A stretch of 64,000 bases of DNA, taken from Arthrobacter sp. AFG20 (GTDB lineage Bacteria; Actinomycetota; Actinomycetes; Actinomycetales; Micrococcaceae). How positions within the stretch are numbered: the first letter of the stretch is position 1; each line of letters opens with the position of its first letter. The stretch is taken from the NCBI RefSeq assembly GCF_002892795.1, contig NZ_PJMC01000004.1, positions 1 to 64,000 on the forward strand. The letters run 5' to 3'. A model generated the notes under the pieces. That model made no database searches. It worked only from the letters and a program-made list of their open reading frames with translations, and was not told where the DNA came from. The position numbers were made by a program, and so were the translations under genes. Positions 52,755 through 61,951 of the stretch are shown here, piece by piece.

Positions 52755-53293
52755 CACCCGCTCCGCAGACCCCGGAGACGGCCGGACTTGTGTCCTGCCG
52801 GCAGCACAGGAACGCAACAGAAGATGAGGCCGGCAGCCGCGGACAGGGGAAGGCCAGCGCCGCCCAGAGCGACGACGGGAACAGCCGCGGTGCGGTGACC
52901 GCTGAGTTTGCGGTCGCTCTTCCGGCGGTCCTGCTGCTTCTGGCGATGCTGCTGGCGGGGTCTGCGGCGGGGATCACCCAGCTGAGGCTGGAGGATGCGG
53001 CGCGGGCTGGCGCCAGGGCCCTCGCCAGGGGCGAGGACCCCGCCGCCGTCGACGGTATTGTGCGGAAGCTGGCAGGTCCTTCGGCGTCGTCGGCAGTGAT
53101 GCCCGGCGGCGAATGGATGAGCGTCACAGTGTCCGACCGGGCGGCGGGACCCGTGGGACGCATGGTGCCTTGGACTCTGACCGCCAGGGCCGAGGCGCGC
53201 AGCGAAACGGCAGCATCGGCCCCGCCTCCGGGGACGGTGCGGGCGGCACCGGCCGGGCTTGGTCACGGCGTTCCTGCCGGGCGGCCCCTGTGA
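52751..53293 (+). CDS. TadE-like pseudopilin
   Basis: A 180-aa protein with RGAVTAEFAVALPAVLLLLAMLLAG near residue 47, a prepilin-like TadE motif (Glu five residues after the basic/Gly boundary). The remainder is a short extracytoplasmic domain. GTG start overlaps the pilin stop, and the next TadE-like gene overlaps its own stop. It is a minor component of the Tad pilus. Confidence 0.82.
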   Translation: MTPAPQTPETAGLVSCRQHRNATEDEAGSRGQGKASAAQSDDGNSRGAVTAEFAVALPAVLLLLAMLLAGSAAGITQLRLEDAARAGARALARGEDPAAVDGIVRKLAGPSASSAVMPGGEWMSVTVSDRAAGPVGRMVPWTLTARAEARSETAASAPPPGTVRAAPAGLGHGVPAGRPL

Positions 53294-53706
53294 ACCGGCG
53301 GCACAAACAGCCCCTTGAGCAGCACCAACGGCCCCTTGGGCGGCTCAGGAATCGGGTGCTGGGAGTCGGCTCCGAACGCGGATCAGGCACTGTGCTGGCG
53401 GCGGGGCTCGGCATGGTGGTTGTCATGGTCATGTCCCTGCTCCTGCTGCTGGCGCAGGCGTCGGCAGCAGCGTCCAGGGCCGCCGCCGCGGCCGACCTCG
53501 CCGCGTTGGCCGCGGCTGACGCGCTCCGCGGTGTTTCAGCGGGGGAGCCCTGCCTCGTGGCTGCCGCGGTGGCTGCCCGCCACAAAGCAACGCTCACCAG
53601 CTGCACCGCGGGAGGCGACCAGTCCGTCGAAGTCAGCACAGAGCTGCCTGCCGGGCCCCTCCTGGGCGTCGCCACCGGCCGTGCCAGGGCGGGACCGCCG
53701 CCCTGA
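53290..53706 (+). CDS. TadE-like protein of the helicase/secretion neighbourhood (Rv3654c type)
   Basis: A 138-aa protein with GSERGSGTVLAAGLGMVVVMVMSLLLLLAQA, a prepilin-like N-terminal helix, then AAAADLAALAAADALRG. This matches the family named helicase/secretion neighbourhood TadE-like protein. GTG 53290 overlaps the preceding stop (GTGA). It ends 38 bases before the convergent helicase gene. Confidence 0.8.
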   Translation: MNRRHKQPLEQHQRPLGRLRNRVLGVGSERGSGTVLAAGLGMVVVMVMSLLLLLAQASAAASRAAAAADLAALAAADALRGVSAGEPCLVAAAVAARHKATLTSCTAGGDQSVEVSTELPAGPLLGVATGRARAGPPP

Positions 53707-53744
53707 CAGAGGCGCTGTTCGCCACCCGGACCGTGTTCGTTTCC

Positions 53745-56141
53745 CTAGACCGCGTTCGGCGCCGCCGCGTCCGCCCTGGATTCCTGTGGCGCTGCCGCGT
53801 CCCGCGCGTCCTTCAGCAGGACATCAATCAGCGTGACGGCTGCGTCCTTGTCCAACGGGTTGTTTTTGTTGCCGCATTTCGGCGACTGGACACAGGAGGG
53901 GCATCCGGATTCGCACTCGCAGGCCTCGATCGCGTCCCGCGTGGCCGACAGCCACACCTTGGCTTTCTCGAAGCCCCGCTCGGCAAAGCCAGCGCCGCCT
54001 GGGTGCCCGTCGTACACGAAAATGGTCGGCACACCGGTGTCGGCATGGATTGCCGTCGAAACCCCGCCGATGTCCCAGCGGTCGCTCGAGGCAACCAGCG
54101 GCAGCAGTCCGATGGCGGCGTGCTCGGCCGCGTGAAGGGCTCCCGGGAACTGCGCTTCGATGAGTCCGGCGCCTGTGAGCGACCGGTTCTCCACCACAAA
54201 CCACACGGCCTTCGTAAACAGGTCCCTGGCTCCCAGTTCGAGGGGTTCCTCGCCCAGGACTTCGTTGGATATCAGGGCCTTCCGCTGAAAGGAGACCACT
54301 TGCGTTGTGACCTTGACGTCCCCGAAGTGCACCGCAACATCACCCCACTGTTCCGTCCGCTGGGTCTCGAGCACCTCGATCTGCGTGATGTCCCGGGCAG
54401 TCGTGTAGTAGTCGGGGTTGGCCCGGCGTACCACCACGCAGTGATCGTCCTCGTTCAGGTCCTCCACCACGTAGCTGGCGCCCTGGTGGACGTACACGGC
54501 CCCCGTGTGGGCCTGGTAGTGCGTCTGCGGCGAATCCATGGTTCCCAGCAGCGAACCCGTGTCGGCATCCACGATGCTCACCGGCCCGCCGCCGTCGGCC
54601 CGCAGGTTCACCATGGCGGCCGCGCTTTGCGGGTGGGTCCAGAACCAGCCGGCCGGGCGCCGCCGCAGGTACCCCTGTGCCACCAGCTGCCCGAGGAGTT
54701 TCTCGGCTGTGGCTCCGAACAACGGCAGCTCGGCCACGCCGAGCGGGAGCTCAGCCGCCGCGGCACAGAGGTGCGGCCCCAGTACATAGGGGTTGGACGG
54801 ATCAAACACAGTCGCCTCAACGGACACATCGAAGATGGCTTCCGGATGATTGACCAGGTAAGTGTCCAGCGGATCATCGCTGGCCACGAAGGTGGCAATG
54901 GCGTCCTGTCCGGCGCGGCCCGCCCGGCCGATCTGCTGGAAAAGGGAGGCCCTGGTGCCGGGCCAGCCCGCCACCAGCACGGCGTCGAGCCCTGAGATGT
55001 CGATGCCCAGTTCGAGGGCCGAAGTACTCGAAATGCCCAGCAACTGCCCGGTCCGCAACGCCCTTTCCAAGGCTCGGCGTTCCTCCGGGAGGTATCCGGA
55101 GCGGTAGGCCGCCACCCGTTGCGGCAGGCTTGGGTCGACTTCGTCCAGGAGCCGCTTGGTGATGGAAGAGATGGTTTCGGCGCCGCGCCTGGACTTGATG
55201 AAGGCGATGGTCCGGACCCGAGACGAGACAAGGTTCGCGAGAAGGTCGGCGGTCTCGGCCACTGCGGTCCGGCGTTCCTTGGCCCCGTTTTCGCCGCGCA
55301 CTTCGCTGAGCGCGGGTTCCCAGAACGCCACTGTCGTGGACCCGTGCGGCGATGAGTCTTCCGAGACTGCCTGGACGGGGGCGCCAATGAGCCGGCCAAA
55401 GGACTTTTCCGGTTCGGAAGCGGTGGCGGACGCCGCGATGAACACCGGTCCGGCGGAGCTGCCATCGGCCGCGTAGTAAGCGCAGATGCGCCGCAGCCGG
55501 CGCATCAGGTTGGCCACGTGGGAGCCGAAGACACCACGGTAGCTGTGCGCCTCGTCCACGATCACGTAGCGCAGGCGGCGGAAGAACCCCGCCCACCAGG
55601 CATGGTTCGGCAGGATGCCGAAGTGCAACATGTCGGGGTTAGCCAGAATGAAGTTCGCGTGGTCGCGGATCCAGCGGCGGGAGGCCTGGTCGGTGTCGCC
55701 GTCGTAGGTTTCAGCCCGGACGGTAGGCAGGTTCAGGGACCGGATCGCCGCGAGCTGGTCAGCAGCCAGGGCCTTGGTGGGGGAGAGGTAGAGCGTCACC
55801 GCGCCGTCGTCGTGGATTTTTCCGGGGTCCGACAGGACGCGTAGCTCGGACCGGTGAATCGCATCCAGCGCCGGCAGTTGGTAGGCCAGGGATTTCCCGG
55901 ACGCCGTCCCGGTTGCAATCACGACGTGTCCGCCGCCGTGGGCAATGTCCGCCGCCCGGATCTGATGCCGGTAGGGCTGATGGATGCCGAGTTTGCCGTA
56001 GGCCGCGACAAGGTCCGGGTGTGCCCAGGCCGGCCACGGTTCGTGCACGGCGTTGCGGGCCGGAATGGTCCGCACATGCCGAAGCTGCTCCGGGTCCGGG
56101 CCACGGCCCAGCAACGGAATCAGCGAGTCATGGGGGTTCAC
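53745..56141 (-). CDS. DEAD/DEAH-box helicase with C-terminal zinc-binding domain (MrfA-like)
   Basis: A 798-aa superfamily 2 helicase of the kind found next to Tad genes in actinobacteria. Motifs: IATGTASGKSLAYQLPALDA (I), LSPTKALAADQL (Ia), VIVDEAHSYRG (II, DEAH), ASATASEPEKSF (III), GIDISGLDAVLVAGWPGTRASLFQQIGRAGR (V-VI). The C-terminal DUF1998/MZB part ends with ACECESGCPSCVQSPKCGN, a four-Cys zinc site as in Bacillus MrfA, a DNA repair helicase. It is convergent with the Tad operon, so the neighbourhood linkage is by position only. Confidence 0.9.
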   Translation of the reverse strand: MNPHDSLIPLLGRGPDPEQLRHVRTIPARNAVHEPWPAWAHPDLVAAYGKLGIHQPYRHQIRAADIAHGGGHVVIATGTASGKSLAYQLPALDAIHRSELRVLSDPGKIHDDGAVTLYLSPTKALAADQLAAIRSLNLPTVRAETYDGDTDQASRRWIRDHANFILANPDMLHFGILPNHAWWAGFFRRLRYVIVDEAHSYRGVFGSHVANLMRRLRRICAYYAADGSSAGPVFIAASATASEPEKSFGRLIGAPVQAVSEDSSPHGSTTVAFWEPALSEVRGENGAKERRTAVAETADLLANLVSSRVRTIAFIKSRRGAETISSITKRLLDEVDPSLPQRVAAYRSGYLPEERRALERALRTGQLLGISSTSALELGIDISGLDAVLVAGWPGTRASLFQQIGRAGRAGQDAIATFVASDDPLDTYLVNHPEAIFDVSVEATVFDPSNPYVLGPHLCAAAAELPLGVAELPLFGATAEKLLGQLVAQGYLRRRPAGWFWTHPQSAAAMVNLRADGGGPVSIVDADTGSLLGTMDSPQTHYQAHTGAVYVHQGASYVVEDLNEDDHCVVVRRANPDYYTTARDITQIEVLETQRTEQWGDVAVHFGDVKVTTQVVSFQRKALISNEVLGEEPLELGARDLFTKAVWFVVENRSLTGAGLIEAQFPGALHAAEHAAIGLLPLVASSDRWDIGGVSTAIHADTGVPTIFVYDGHPGGAGFAERGFEKAKVWLSATRDAIEACECESGCPSCVQSPKCGNKNNPLDKDAAVTLIDVLLKDARDAAAPQESRADAAAPNAV

Positions 56142-56246
56142 CCCAACATTGTTTCATCCGGGCAAAAATCGCCGGCACGGAACGGCGAACGGCGCAGACG
56201 AGCCGCCCGCTACGGAACCCGGTATGGAGGACGATGCGGCGGAGGG

Positions 56247-56972
56247 TCAGACCACGGAGAGGTCGGAGCCCTCATCGGAAGCGGAGAGCATCAGGACGTG
56301 GCACACCGAGGACCAGCCCAGATGTGAATACAGCTTCTGCCCGTCCAGGGATGCCAGCAGGAGACCGTCCTCCACATCGTGCGAAAACGCCTGCGCTGCC
56401 AGCGCCTTCATGATGAAGCTGCCCAGGCCCCGGCGCTGGAAGGAGGGTTCGGTGACGATCTTGTCGAACACCGCGGTGCCGTTGATGACCACCACGCGGC
56501 CGCTCACGGCCAGCGTGTCGCCGGATCGTACTTCGGCAAAGTGGACACCGTCAGACTCCCACGTTTTCAGGGACAGATCGTCGTCCGAAAGCCACGGGTC
56601 CTCTGAGTCCTGGGTTTCCATGTCCACCACCATCATGGTCTGGGACGCTGATGTGGCGTTGAGTTTGTGTTGTTCAGCCAGGAGTTTGTAGCGTCCCACA
56701 TCATTGGTCAGGATGGTCAGGACCCGCTTGGGGGCCTCGGCAGTCTTTGCCGCCAGGTCCGCGAACTCGGCGTCCGTAGGATCAGAGGCGAAGTATTCCC
56801 AGTCCCCGGTCGTGTCCGCGCGCAGGGCGGCGGGGAACCGTCCCTCGGTACGCGTCTCATAGCCCCGGCAACCAGCCCAACCGGCTACCCAGACTTCAAG
56901 CAGATGAGTGATGTCTCCAACCATGGCTTCTGGCGTCATGTGATGAGAGTATTCCAGCGCTGTCATAAGCAA
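56247..56972 (-). CDS. GNAT family N-acetyltransferase
   Basis: A 241-aa protein. The acetyl-CoA-binding motif is [23 protein letters not shown] (about residues 170-192, with R/Q-x-x-G-x-G/A as RRGLG). A C-terminal YSHLGWSSV is typical of GNATs. The N-terminal half ([26 protein letters not shown]) is not recognised. ATG 56972 is the longest start; ATG 56966 is possible. Substrate unknown. Confidence 0.78.
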   Translation of the reverse strand: MLMTALEYSHHMTPEAMVGDITHLLEVWVAGWAGCRGYETRTEGRFPAALRADTTGDWEYFASDPTDAEFADLAAKTAEAPKRVLTILTNDVGRYKLLAEQHKLNATSASQTMMVVDMETQDSEDPWLSDDDLSLKTWESDGVHFAEVRSGDTLAVSGRVVVINGTAVFDKIVTEPSFQRRGLGSFIMKALAAQAFSHDVEDGLLLASLDGQKLYSHLGWSSVCHVLMLSASDEGSDLSVV

Positions 56973-57063
56973 CAGGGCTTGGGCGCTTGCTTATGCAATT
57001 GTGATAGGAGGCTCTTCCCGGGTCCGAATCCGTCCCCGGCGGCCACCAAGTACCCTTAAATAC

Positions 57064-57957
57064 GTGGCTTTGAACCGAATCGTACTCTTTTACGGCTTTA
57101 CTCCCATTGCGGACCCGGACGCTGTTCGGCTCTGGCAGCGTGCCCTGTGCGAAAAGCTGGGCCTGACCGGACGGATCATCATCTCCAAGGACGGCATCAA
57201 CGCCACCGTCGGCGGGGAGATCGGGGCCGTCAAGCAGTACGTGAAAACCACCCGTGAATACCGGGGCTTCCACGGTATCGACGTCAAGTGGTCCGACGGC
57301 GGTGCGGAGGACTTCCCCCGCCTGAGCGTCAAGGTCCGCGACGAGATCGTCTCGTTCGGTGCGCCCGGCGAACTGAAGGTGGACGAAAACGGCGTCCGGG
57401 GAGGCGGGACCCATCTGCAGCCCGAGGAACTCCACGAACTCGTCGACGCGAGGAAGGCCAGCGGCCAGGACGTCGTGTTCTTTGACGGCCGCAACGCCTT
57501 TGAAGCACAGATCGGCAAGTTCAAGGACGCCGTCGTCCCTGACGTCGCCACCACCCACGACTTCATCACCGAGCTCGACTCCGGCAAGTACGACCATCTC
57601 AAGGACCAGCCCGTCGTCACGTACTGCACGGGAGGCATCCGCTGCGAGGTGCTGTCCAGCCTCATGGTGAACCGCGGCTTCAAAGAGGTGTACCAGTTGG
57701 ACGGCGGCATCGTGCGCTACGGTGAAAAGTTCAAGGACCAGGGCCTCTGGGAAGGCTCCCTGTACGTCTTCGACAAGCGCATGCACCTCGAATTCAGCGA
57801 GGATGCCAAGACCATCGGCGAGTGCGTCCGGTGCCAGGCGCCCACGAGCAAGTTCGAGAACTGCTCGAACCCGAGCTGCCGCACGCTCACCCTGTACTGC
57901 GCCACGTGTGCGGCCGACCCGGAGACGCTGCGCTGCCCGGACGGCTGCGCCGCCTGA
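57064..57957 (+). CDS. trhO: tRNA uridine(34) hydroxylase (rhodanese-related, TrhO/YceA)
   Basis: A 297-aa protein of the UPF0176/TrhO family, which forms 5-hydroxyuridine at the tRNA wobble position. The rhodanese-like domain active site is [18 protein letters not shown] with Cys. An N-terminal [21 protein letters not shown] and [11 protein letters not shown] match the family. The C-terminus has Cys pairs ([23 protein letters not shown]) fitting a zinc site. GTG 57064. Confidence 0.9.
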   Translation: MALNRIVLFYGFTPIADPDAVRLWQRALCEKLGLTGRIIISKDGINATVGGEIGAVKQYVKTTREYRGFHGIDVKWSDGGAEDFPRLSVKVRDEIVSFGAPGELKVDENGVRGGGTHLQPEELHELVDARKASGQDVVFFDGRNAFEAQIGKFKDAVVPDVATTHDFITELDSGKYDHLKDQPVVTYCTGGIRCEVLSSLMVNRGFKEVYQLDGGIVRYGEKFKDQGLWEGSLYVFDKRMHLEFSEDAKTIGECVRCQAPTSKFENCSNPSCRTLTLYCATCAADPETLRCPDGCAA

Positions 57958-57986
57958 ACTGCAGGGACCTCGGTAAAGCCGGTGCG

Positions 57987-58553
57987 TCAGATCCGGCTGA
58001 TCCGGTAGGCGAAATTGGCGTCCGAGCGCGCCTCTACCGTCACCCGAAGCACGGAGTCCTTGGACAGGTGCACCACATTTACGCGGGAGGTGCCGCAACG
58101 GAGGCTCAGGTCAACCAGGGCGAACTCGGCGTCGCGGACTGTGAATGAGACCCGGCGCTCGCTCCGGCAGGCGAGAGTGAGGGAGTACGTGCCGCTCGGC
58201 AGCTGGCTGGTGGACTCCGTCTTGCTGTGTCCCCTTTCAACGCTGCCGTAGTTCGTATTGAAAACCTGTCCCTCGGCGTCAGGCATGACTTCCTTCGCCC
58301 ATTCGGTGAGCTCCTCGCCCGACACCGGCACGTTCTCCAGGGGATCACGCGGCAACACGGGATCCGTCACCACGGGGCCGGCATCATCCGGAAGTTCGCC
58401 CCGGCCGTCGTCGTAGCTGTATTCACAGCCGCCCAGGACGGCTGCCACCAGCACAAAGAAAAGCACGACGGCGGCTGCCGGCGCCCGCAGCCAAAGCGTG
58501 CGTCGCGACCGCCCCAGGAAACGATGCGCGGAGGCCATCCGCACCGTGGGCAT
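57987..58553 (-). CDS. Putative lipoprotein, related to the one at 58671-59114
   Basis: A 188-aa secreted protein. An Arg-rich N-terminus and hydrophobic segment end in lipobox VLGGC (Cys about residue 43). The C-terminal about 70 residues contain PSGTYSLTLACRSERRVSFTVRD, then LSLRCGTSRVNVVHLSKDSVLRVTVEARS. The same order (GxYxLTxxC ... C ... xVxxxxxxxxVxxxS) appears in the neighbouring lipoprotein. No known domain; an extracellular beta-sandwich is possible. Confidence 0.68.
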   Translation of the reverse strand: MPTVRMASAHRFLGRSRRTLWLRAPAAAVVLFFVLVAAVLGGCEYSYDDGRGELPDDAGPVVTDPVLPRDPLENVPVSGEELTEWAKEVMPDAEGQVFNTNYGSVERGHSKTESTSQLPSGTYSLTLACRSERRVSFTVRDAEFALVDLSLRCGTSRVNVVHLSKDSVLRVTVEARSDANFAYRISRI

Positions 58554-58670
58554 ACCCCGACTTTAGGCCTGCAGGAGGCGCCGGTACAGATGGCAATCCC
58601 GGGAAAAATTCTCCCTGGCTGTCCCGGAGCTGCGGGATCCATGCGGCCCCGCCGCCAATGGGGTCCCGGA

Positions 58671-59114
58671 TTAGCGCGCCGGAACCAGGTGGTAGGCGTA
58701 CAGGAGCGGCGCGTCCACGCTGGAGGTGCTGATCTCCATTCGCCCGGCCTTCGGTACCGTGATCGATGCGGTTTCGAGGCTGCCGTTGCAGGCCGCTCCG
58801 GCTTCCGCCAGTTCCCTGCCGGCGAGCGTAACCGCGAAGAACGCCTTCCCGCCGCCGTCGCAGGTAATGGTCAGCGTGTAGTCGCCCGCCGGAACGCTGG
58901 CCGCCGTCTGGATGATCCGGTCCCGGTTGAGGATCTTGCCGGCGTCCTCCAGCACTGCCTGGCCGTCGGAGGGCAGCGCGGTGGCCCGCCACTGCGGAAC
59001 ATCGGCATTTTCGATCGACACCACAGGGGAGCAGGCAGCAACTGCCAGAACCATGACGGCGGACGCGGCCGCCCTGCTCAGGGCACGGGAAATCAGAGGA
59101 GAACGGTCAGGCAT
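58671..59114 (-). CDS. Putative lipoprotein, paralogue of 57987-58553
   Basis: A 147-aa secreted protein. ATG 59114 gives MPDRSPLISRALSRAAASAV, a signal peptide with lipobox AVAAC (Cys28). The mature part has PAGDYTLTITCDGGGKAFFAV, AGAACNGSLETASITVPKAG, RMEISTSSV and a C-terminal YAYHLVPAR, resembling the lipoprotein 117 bases downstream. It follows the membrane-protein gene by ten bases. Confidence 0.68.
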   Translation of the reverse strand: MPDRSPLISRALSRAAASAVMVLAVAACSPVVSIENADVPQWRATALPSDGQAVLEDAGKILNRDRIIQTAASVPAGDYTLTITCDGGGKAFFAVTLAGRELAEAGAACNGSLETASITVPKAGRMEISTSSVDAPLLYAYHLVPAR

Positions 59115-59124
59115 GACTTCAAAC

Positions 59125-59718
59125 TTACCCGTTTGAGGTGCTGCTGGTTTCCGATCCCCTCCTCCCGCTCCGCCGCGAGGCCACAAAAGAGACAAGTCTG
59201 TCTGCCTCAGCCAGCACTTTGGCCACGCCTGCGGAGGTCACCAGCACCTGCTTGCCCCGGGACTCCAAGCTCACGGGGATGACCGTGGTCCGCGCCGCGG
59301 TGCCGGGCGGTACCGCAGTTTCGTGGTGTGGGGGCTGCGGTTCCGGCCGCTGCCGTTCCGTGGGTTGGGTTTTCGCAGCCTCGCGCCTGGCACTCTCCTC
59401 GGACAGGGTCAGGGCATCGATCTTGGCGCCACCGATCTTGTCCAGCATCTCGTAGTCCTCGTCAGTGCACAGGTCACTGGCCGCAAGGTGCTTCAGTGCG
59501 ACCAGGCCCACGATTGCTCTGCTGAAATCGCGGTCCATGGCAAGGTCGATGGCCCACTGGGTCCGCTTCCACCACTGGTCTCGCCGGTCCGCCCCGCGGC
59601 GCTGCGCGAGTGTGCGCCAGGCGATCCAGCCGGCAATGACGGCGGCCAGCAGCGGGGCGAACGCCGCCGCGTACCGCAGCCAATCGGGATCGGCCGCCAC
59701 GGCCTGGGTTGCGAGCAT
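59125..59718 (-). CDS. Small membrane protein of unknown function
   Basis: A 197-aa protein with one N-terminal transmembrane helix (YAAAFAPLLAAVIAGWIAWRTLA, about residues 16-38), a basic RRGADRRDQWWKRTQWAIDLAMDRD, a Pro/Glu-rich middle and a C-terminal VPVSLESRGKQVLV-like patch. No domain recognised. It is the first gene of a probable three-gene unit with the two lipoproteins. Confidence 0.65.
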   Translation of the reverse strand: MLATQAVAADPDWLRYAAAFAPLLAAVIAGWIAWRTLAQRRGADRRDQWWKRTQWAIDLAMDRDFSRAIVGLVALKHLAASDLCTDEDYEMLDKIGGAKIDALTLSEESARREAAKTQPTERQRPEPQPPHHETAVPPGTAARTTVIPVSLESRGKQVLVTSAGVAKVLAEADRLVSFVASRRSGRRGSETSSTSNG

Positions 59719-59794
59719 GGCCCAACTGTAGCTTCAGGCGCCGACAATAATCAGGCGCGGACGGTAGTGATGACAGTGGAAATAGACTTGGCCG

Positions 59795-61414
59795 GTGACC
59801 GAACCAATGCACTTCACCGCCGGCAACACTCCCGACGCACCGCGCAGCGACCTGCCCGACCTCCTGCAGGCGCTGGCCTCAGACCTCCGCGGGGTGGGCT
59901 ACACCCTCGAGGGTGTAGCGGACCTGCTGGGGGACTCCGCGTACGCGGCCCTGAACCGGGATCAGCTCATCCCGGCGCTGATCGCGACTGAAGCAGCAGC
60001 CGCCGGCGGGCCGCGCACCGCAGCGCTGGCCGCCGTCGTGCGTTTCTGGCTTTTGGCCGTTCCGCAGGAAGTGGAGGTGCTCGACGGCGCGCTGCCCAGG
60101 ACCCGCGCCGAAGGCCTGGCGGCGCTTGGACTGGCGAAAATCACGGGGAGCGAGGTGGCCGCCGACGCTGACCTGCGCCCCTACGGCTGGGAGTCGGTCG
60201 GGAATGGCGGCGTCGAAATCTGGGTGGCCAGCGACCTCGCCGCGCACCAGCGGCCCGGCGTCCTCCGGCACGACCACGTCCTGGGCATCGGGCAGGCATC
60301 CACCACCCTTGTCCAGACCACCATCCGCCGCCCTGCCGAAAGAGCACTGGACCTGGGCACCGGCTGTGGCATCCAGACCTTCCATCTCCTGCAGCACAGC
60401 GGCCACGTCACCGCCACTGACATCTCGGAGCGTGCCCTCGCATTCACGCGTTTCAACCTCCTGCTCAACGCCGAAGCCCTGGCCATTGATCCGGCGCGGC
60501 CGGAAGATCGGGTGAGCCTGCGGCTCGGTTCGCTCCTCGAGCCTGTTGCCGGCGAGGTTTTTGACCTCGTCGTGTCCAATCCGCCCTTCGTCATCACACC
60601 GCGCACCGCGGGGGAGGCCGCGGCCGACCAGTTCACCTACCGCGACGGCGGCCTGCCGGGGGACGACATCGTCGCGTCGCTCATCCGCTCCCTGCCCGAG
60701 GTGCTAGCCCCGGGCGGAACGGCCCAGCTTTTGGGCAACTGGGAGATACCGGAGGGTGCGGCGTGGGATGAGCGGCCGCAAAGCTGGGCCGGTCGGGACA
60801 CGGACGCGTGGTTCATCCAGCGCGAACAGGTGGGGCCGGAGCAGTACGCCGAGACCTGGCTGCAGGACGCCTCGGAAAGCCGGGACCGCCGGCACTACCA
60901 GGAGGCCTATGCCGCGTACCTGGCGGACTTCGCGTCGCGGAATGTCGGCGGGATCGGCTTCGGCATGGTCTTCCTGCGCCGGCCGGCAGGTGAGCGGCGG
61001 ATCCGCCGGTTCGAGGAGATCACCTATCCGATTGAACAGCCTGTCGGGCCCCATCTGGGGGCGGCGGTGGAGCGGGCCGACTGGCTGGCGGCCCACGACG
61101 TGACGGCGGCGCACCTTCTGGTGGCCGAGGACGTCACCGAGGAGCGCCACCAGCGCCCCGGGGCCGAACACCCCGGCGTCATCCTGCTGCGCCAGGGAGC
61201 TGGCCTCCGCCGCACCAACCTGCTGAGCACCGAACTGGCGGGCTTTGTCTCCGCGTGCGACGGCGACCTGACGGCCGGGCAGATTATCGGCGCCCTTGAG
61301 GCGCTGCTGGGCGGGATGGAGGGGTTCGACGGCGATGCCTTCCGCAGCGGCCTGCTGACCGACGTGGCCAATCTGGTCCGGGACGGATTCCTGCTGCCTG
61401 TTTCTCCGGACTGA
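59795..61414 (+). CDS. Class I SAM-dependent methyltransferase (N5-glutamine/adenine-type NPPF)
   Basis: A 539-aa protein. An N-terminal domain of about 180 residues (DLLQALASDLRGVGYTLEGVADLLG, LWLL-type helices) precedes the methyltransferase fold: ALDLGTGCGIQTFHLLQHSG (motif I), VTATDISERALAFTRFN, and LVVSNPPFVITP (motif IV, NPPF), as in N5-glutamine or N6-adenine methyltransferases. A C-terminal 120-residue region follows. GTG 59795. The substrate cannot be read from sequence. Confidence 0.8.
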   Translation: MTEPMHFTAGNTPDAPRSDLPDLLQALASDLRGVGYTLEGVADLLGDSAYAALNRDQLIPALIATEAAAAGGPRTAALAAVVRFWLLAVPQEVEVLDGALPRTRAEGLAALGLAKITGSEVAADADLRPYGWESVGNGGVEIWVASDLAAHQRPGVLRHDHVLGIGQASTTLVQTTIRRPAERALDLGTGCGIQTFHLLQHSGHVTATDISERALAFTRFNLLLNAEALAIDPARPEDRVSLRLGSLLEPVAGEVFDLVVSNPPFVITPRTAGEAAADQFTYRDGGLPGDDIVASLIRSLPEVLAPGGTAQLLGNWEIPEGAAWDERPQSWAGRDTDAWFIQREQVGPEQYAETWLQDASESRDRRHYQEAYAAYLADFASRNVGGIGFGMVFLRRPAGERRIRRFEEITYPIEQPVGPHLGAAVERADWLAAHDVTAAHLLVAEDVTEERHQRPGAEHPGVILLRQGAGLRRTNLLSTELAGFVSACDGDLTAGQIIGALEALLGGMEGFDGDAFRSGLLTDVANLVRDGFLLPVSPD

Positions 61415-61451
61415 AGGGAGCGCGCAGGCGCTCTCAGTTAAGCAGGCGCAT

Positions 61452-61766
61452 TCAGTTAATCAGTGCGCGGCCCATCCCCGGCGCAGGGACGTCGATGGTG
61501 AAGCCGCACATGCAGCGGTAGGTCACGGCGTCGGCGGCCCCCACGGCCTTCATGGAGCGGATCAGGCGCTGGCCGTCCACCCGAATGGCCATCTCCAAAG
61601 AGAATTCCTGATCCAGACGCTTCATGGACCGGCGGCAGTGCCGCGGGGTGCCCGTTGCCGCCAGCAGGGAGCTGTCGGTGGCCGTGCCCGCGTCCAGGCT
61701 TGAGCCTGTCCGTTCTCCGGCGGACGGGGCTGCCGGCATCAAAGTGTCTTCGTCGAGGGTAATCAT
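61452..61766 (-). CDS. Small Cys-containing protein of unknown function
   Basis: A 104-aa protein starting MITLDEDTLMPAAPSAG, with AAAGG six bases before ATG 61766. The C-terminal region SMKAVGAADAVTYRCMCGFTIDVPAPGMG contains a Cys-x-Cys that could bind metal, but no family was recognised. It is divergent from the ArsR-type gene. Confidence 0.55.
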   Translation of the reverse strand: MITLDEDTLMPAAPSAGERTGSSLDAGTATDSSLLAATGTPRHCRRSMKRLDQEFSLEMAIRVDGQRLIRSMKAVGAADAVTYRCMCGFTIDVPAPGMGRALIN

Positions 61767-61848
61767 GGTCATCCTTTGGGCTTCTCACGGGGCTGCCAAC
61801 ACTGGCGGCCCCGCCGCGAACTGCTTGCGGGAGGTCTGTTTACGCCTG

Positions 61849-61865
61849 TAAGCAAAGCATGCTTA
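61849..61865. promoter_or_regulatory. Palindrome between small protein and ArsR-type gene
   Basis: TAAGCA (61849-61854) and TGCTTA (61860-61865) form an inverted repeat around five bases and overlap the 8-bp palindrome AGCATGCT (61857-61864). It could be an operator of the neighbouring ArsR-type regulator. Confidence 0.4.
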
Positions 61866-61951
61866 GTATTTCCGGGGCAAGCCGACCGGGCCGGGGCCGC
61901 GGATATCAAGCATTTCTTTCACAGCTCCCTGGTGCTGCGTAAACTGATGAA

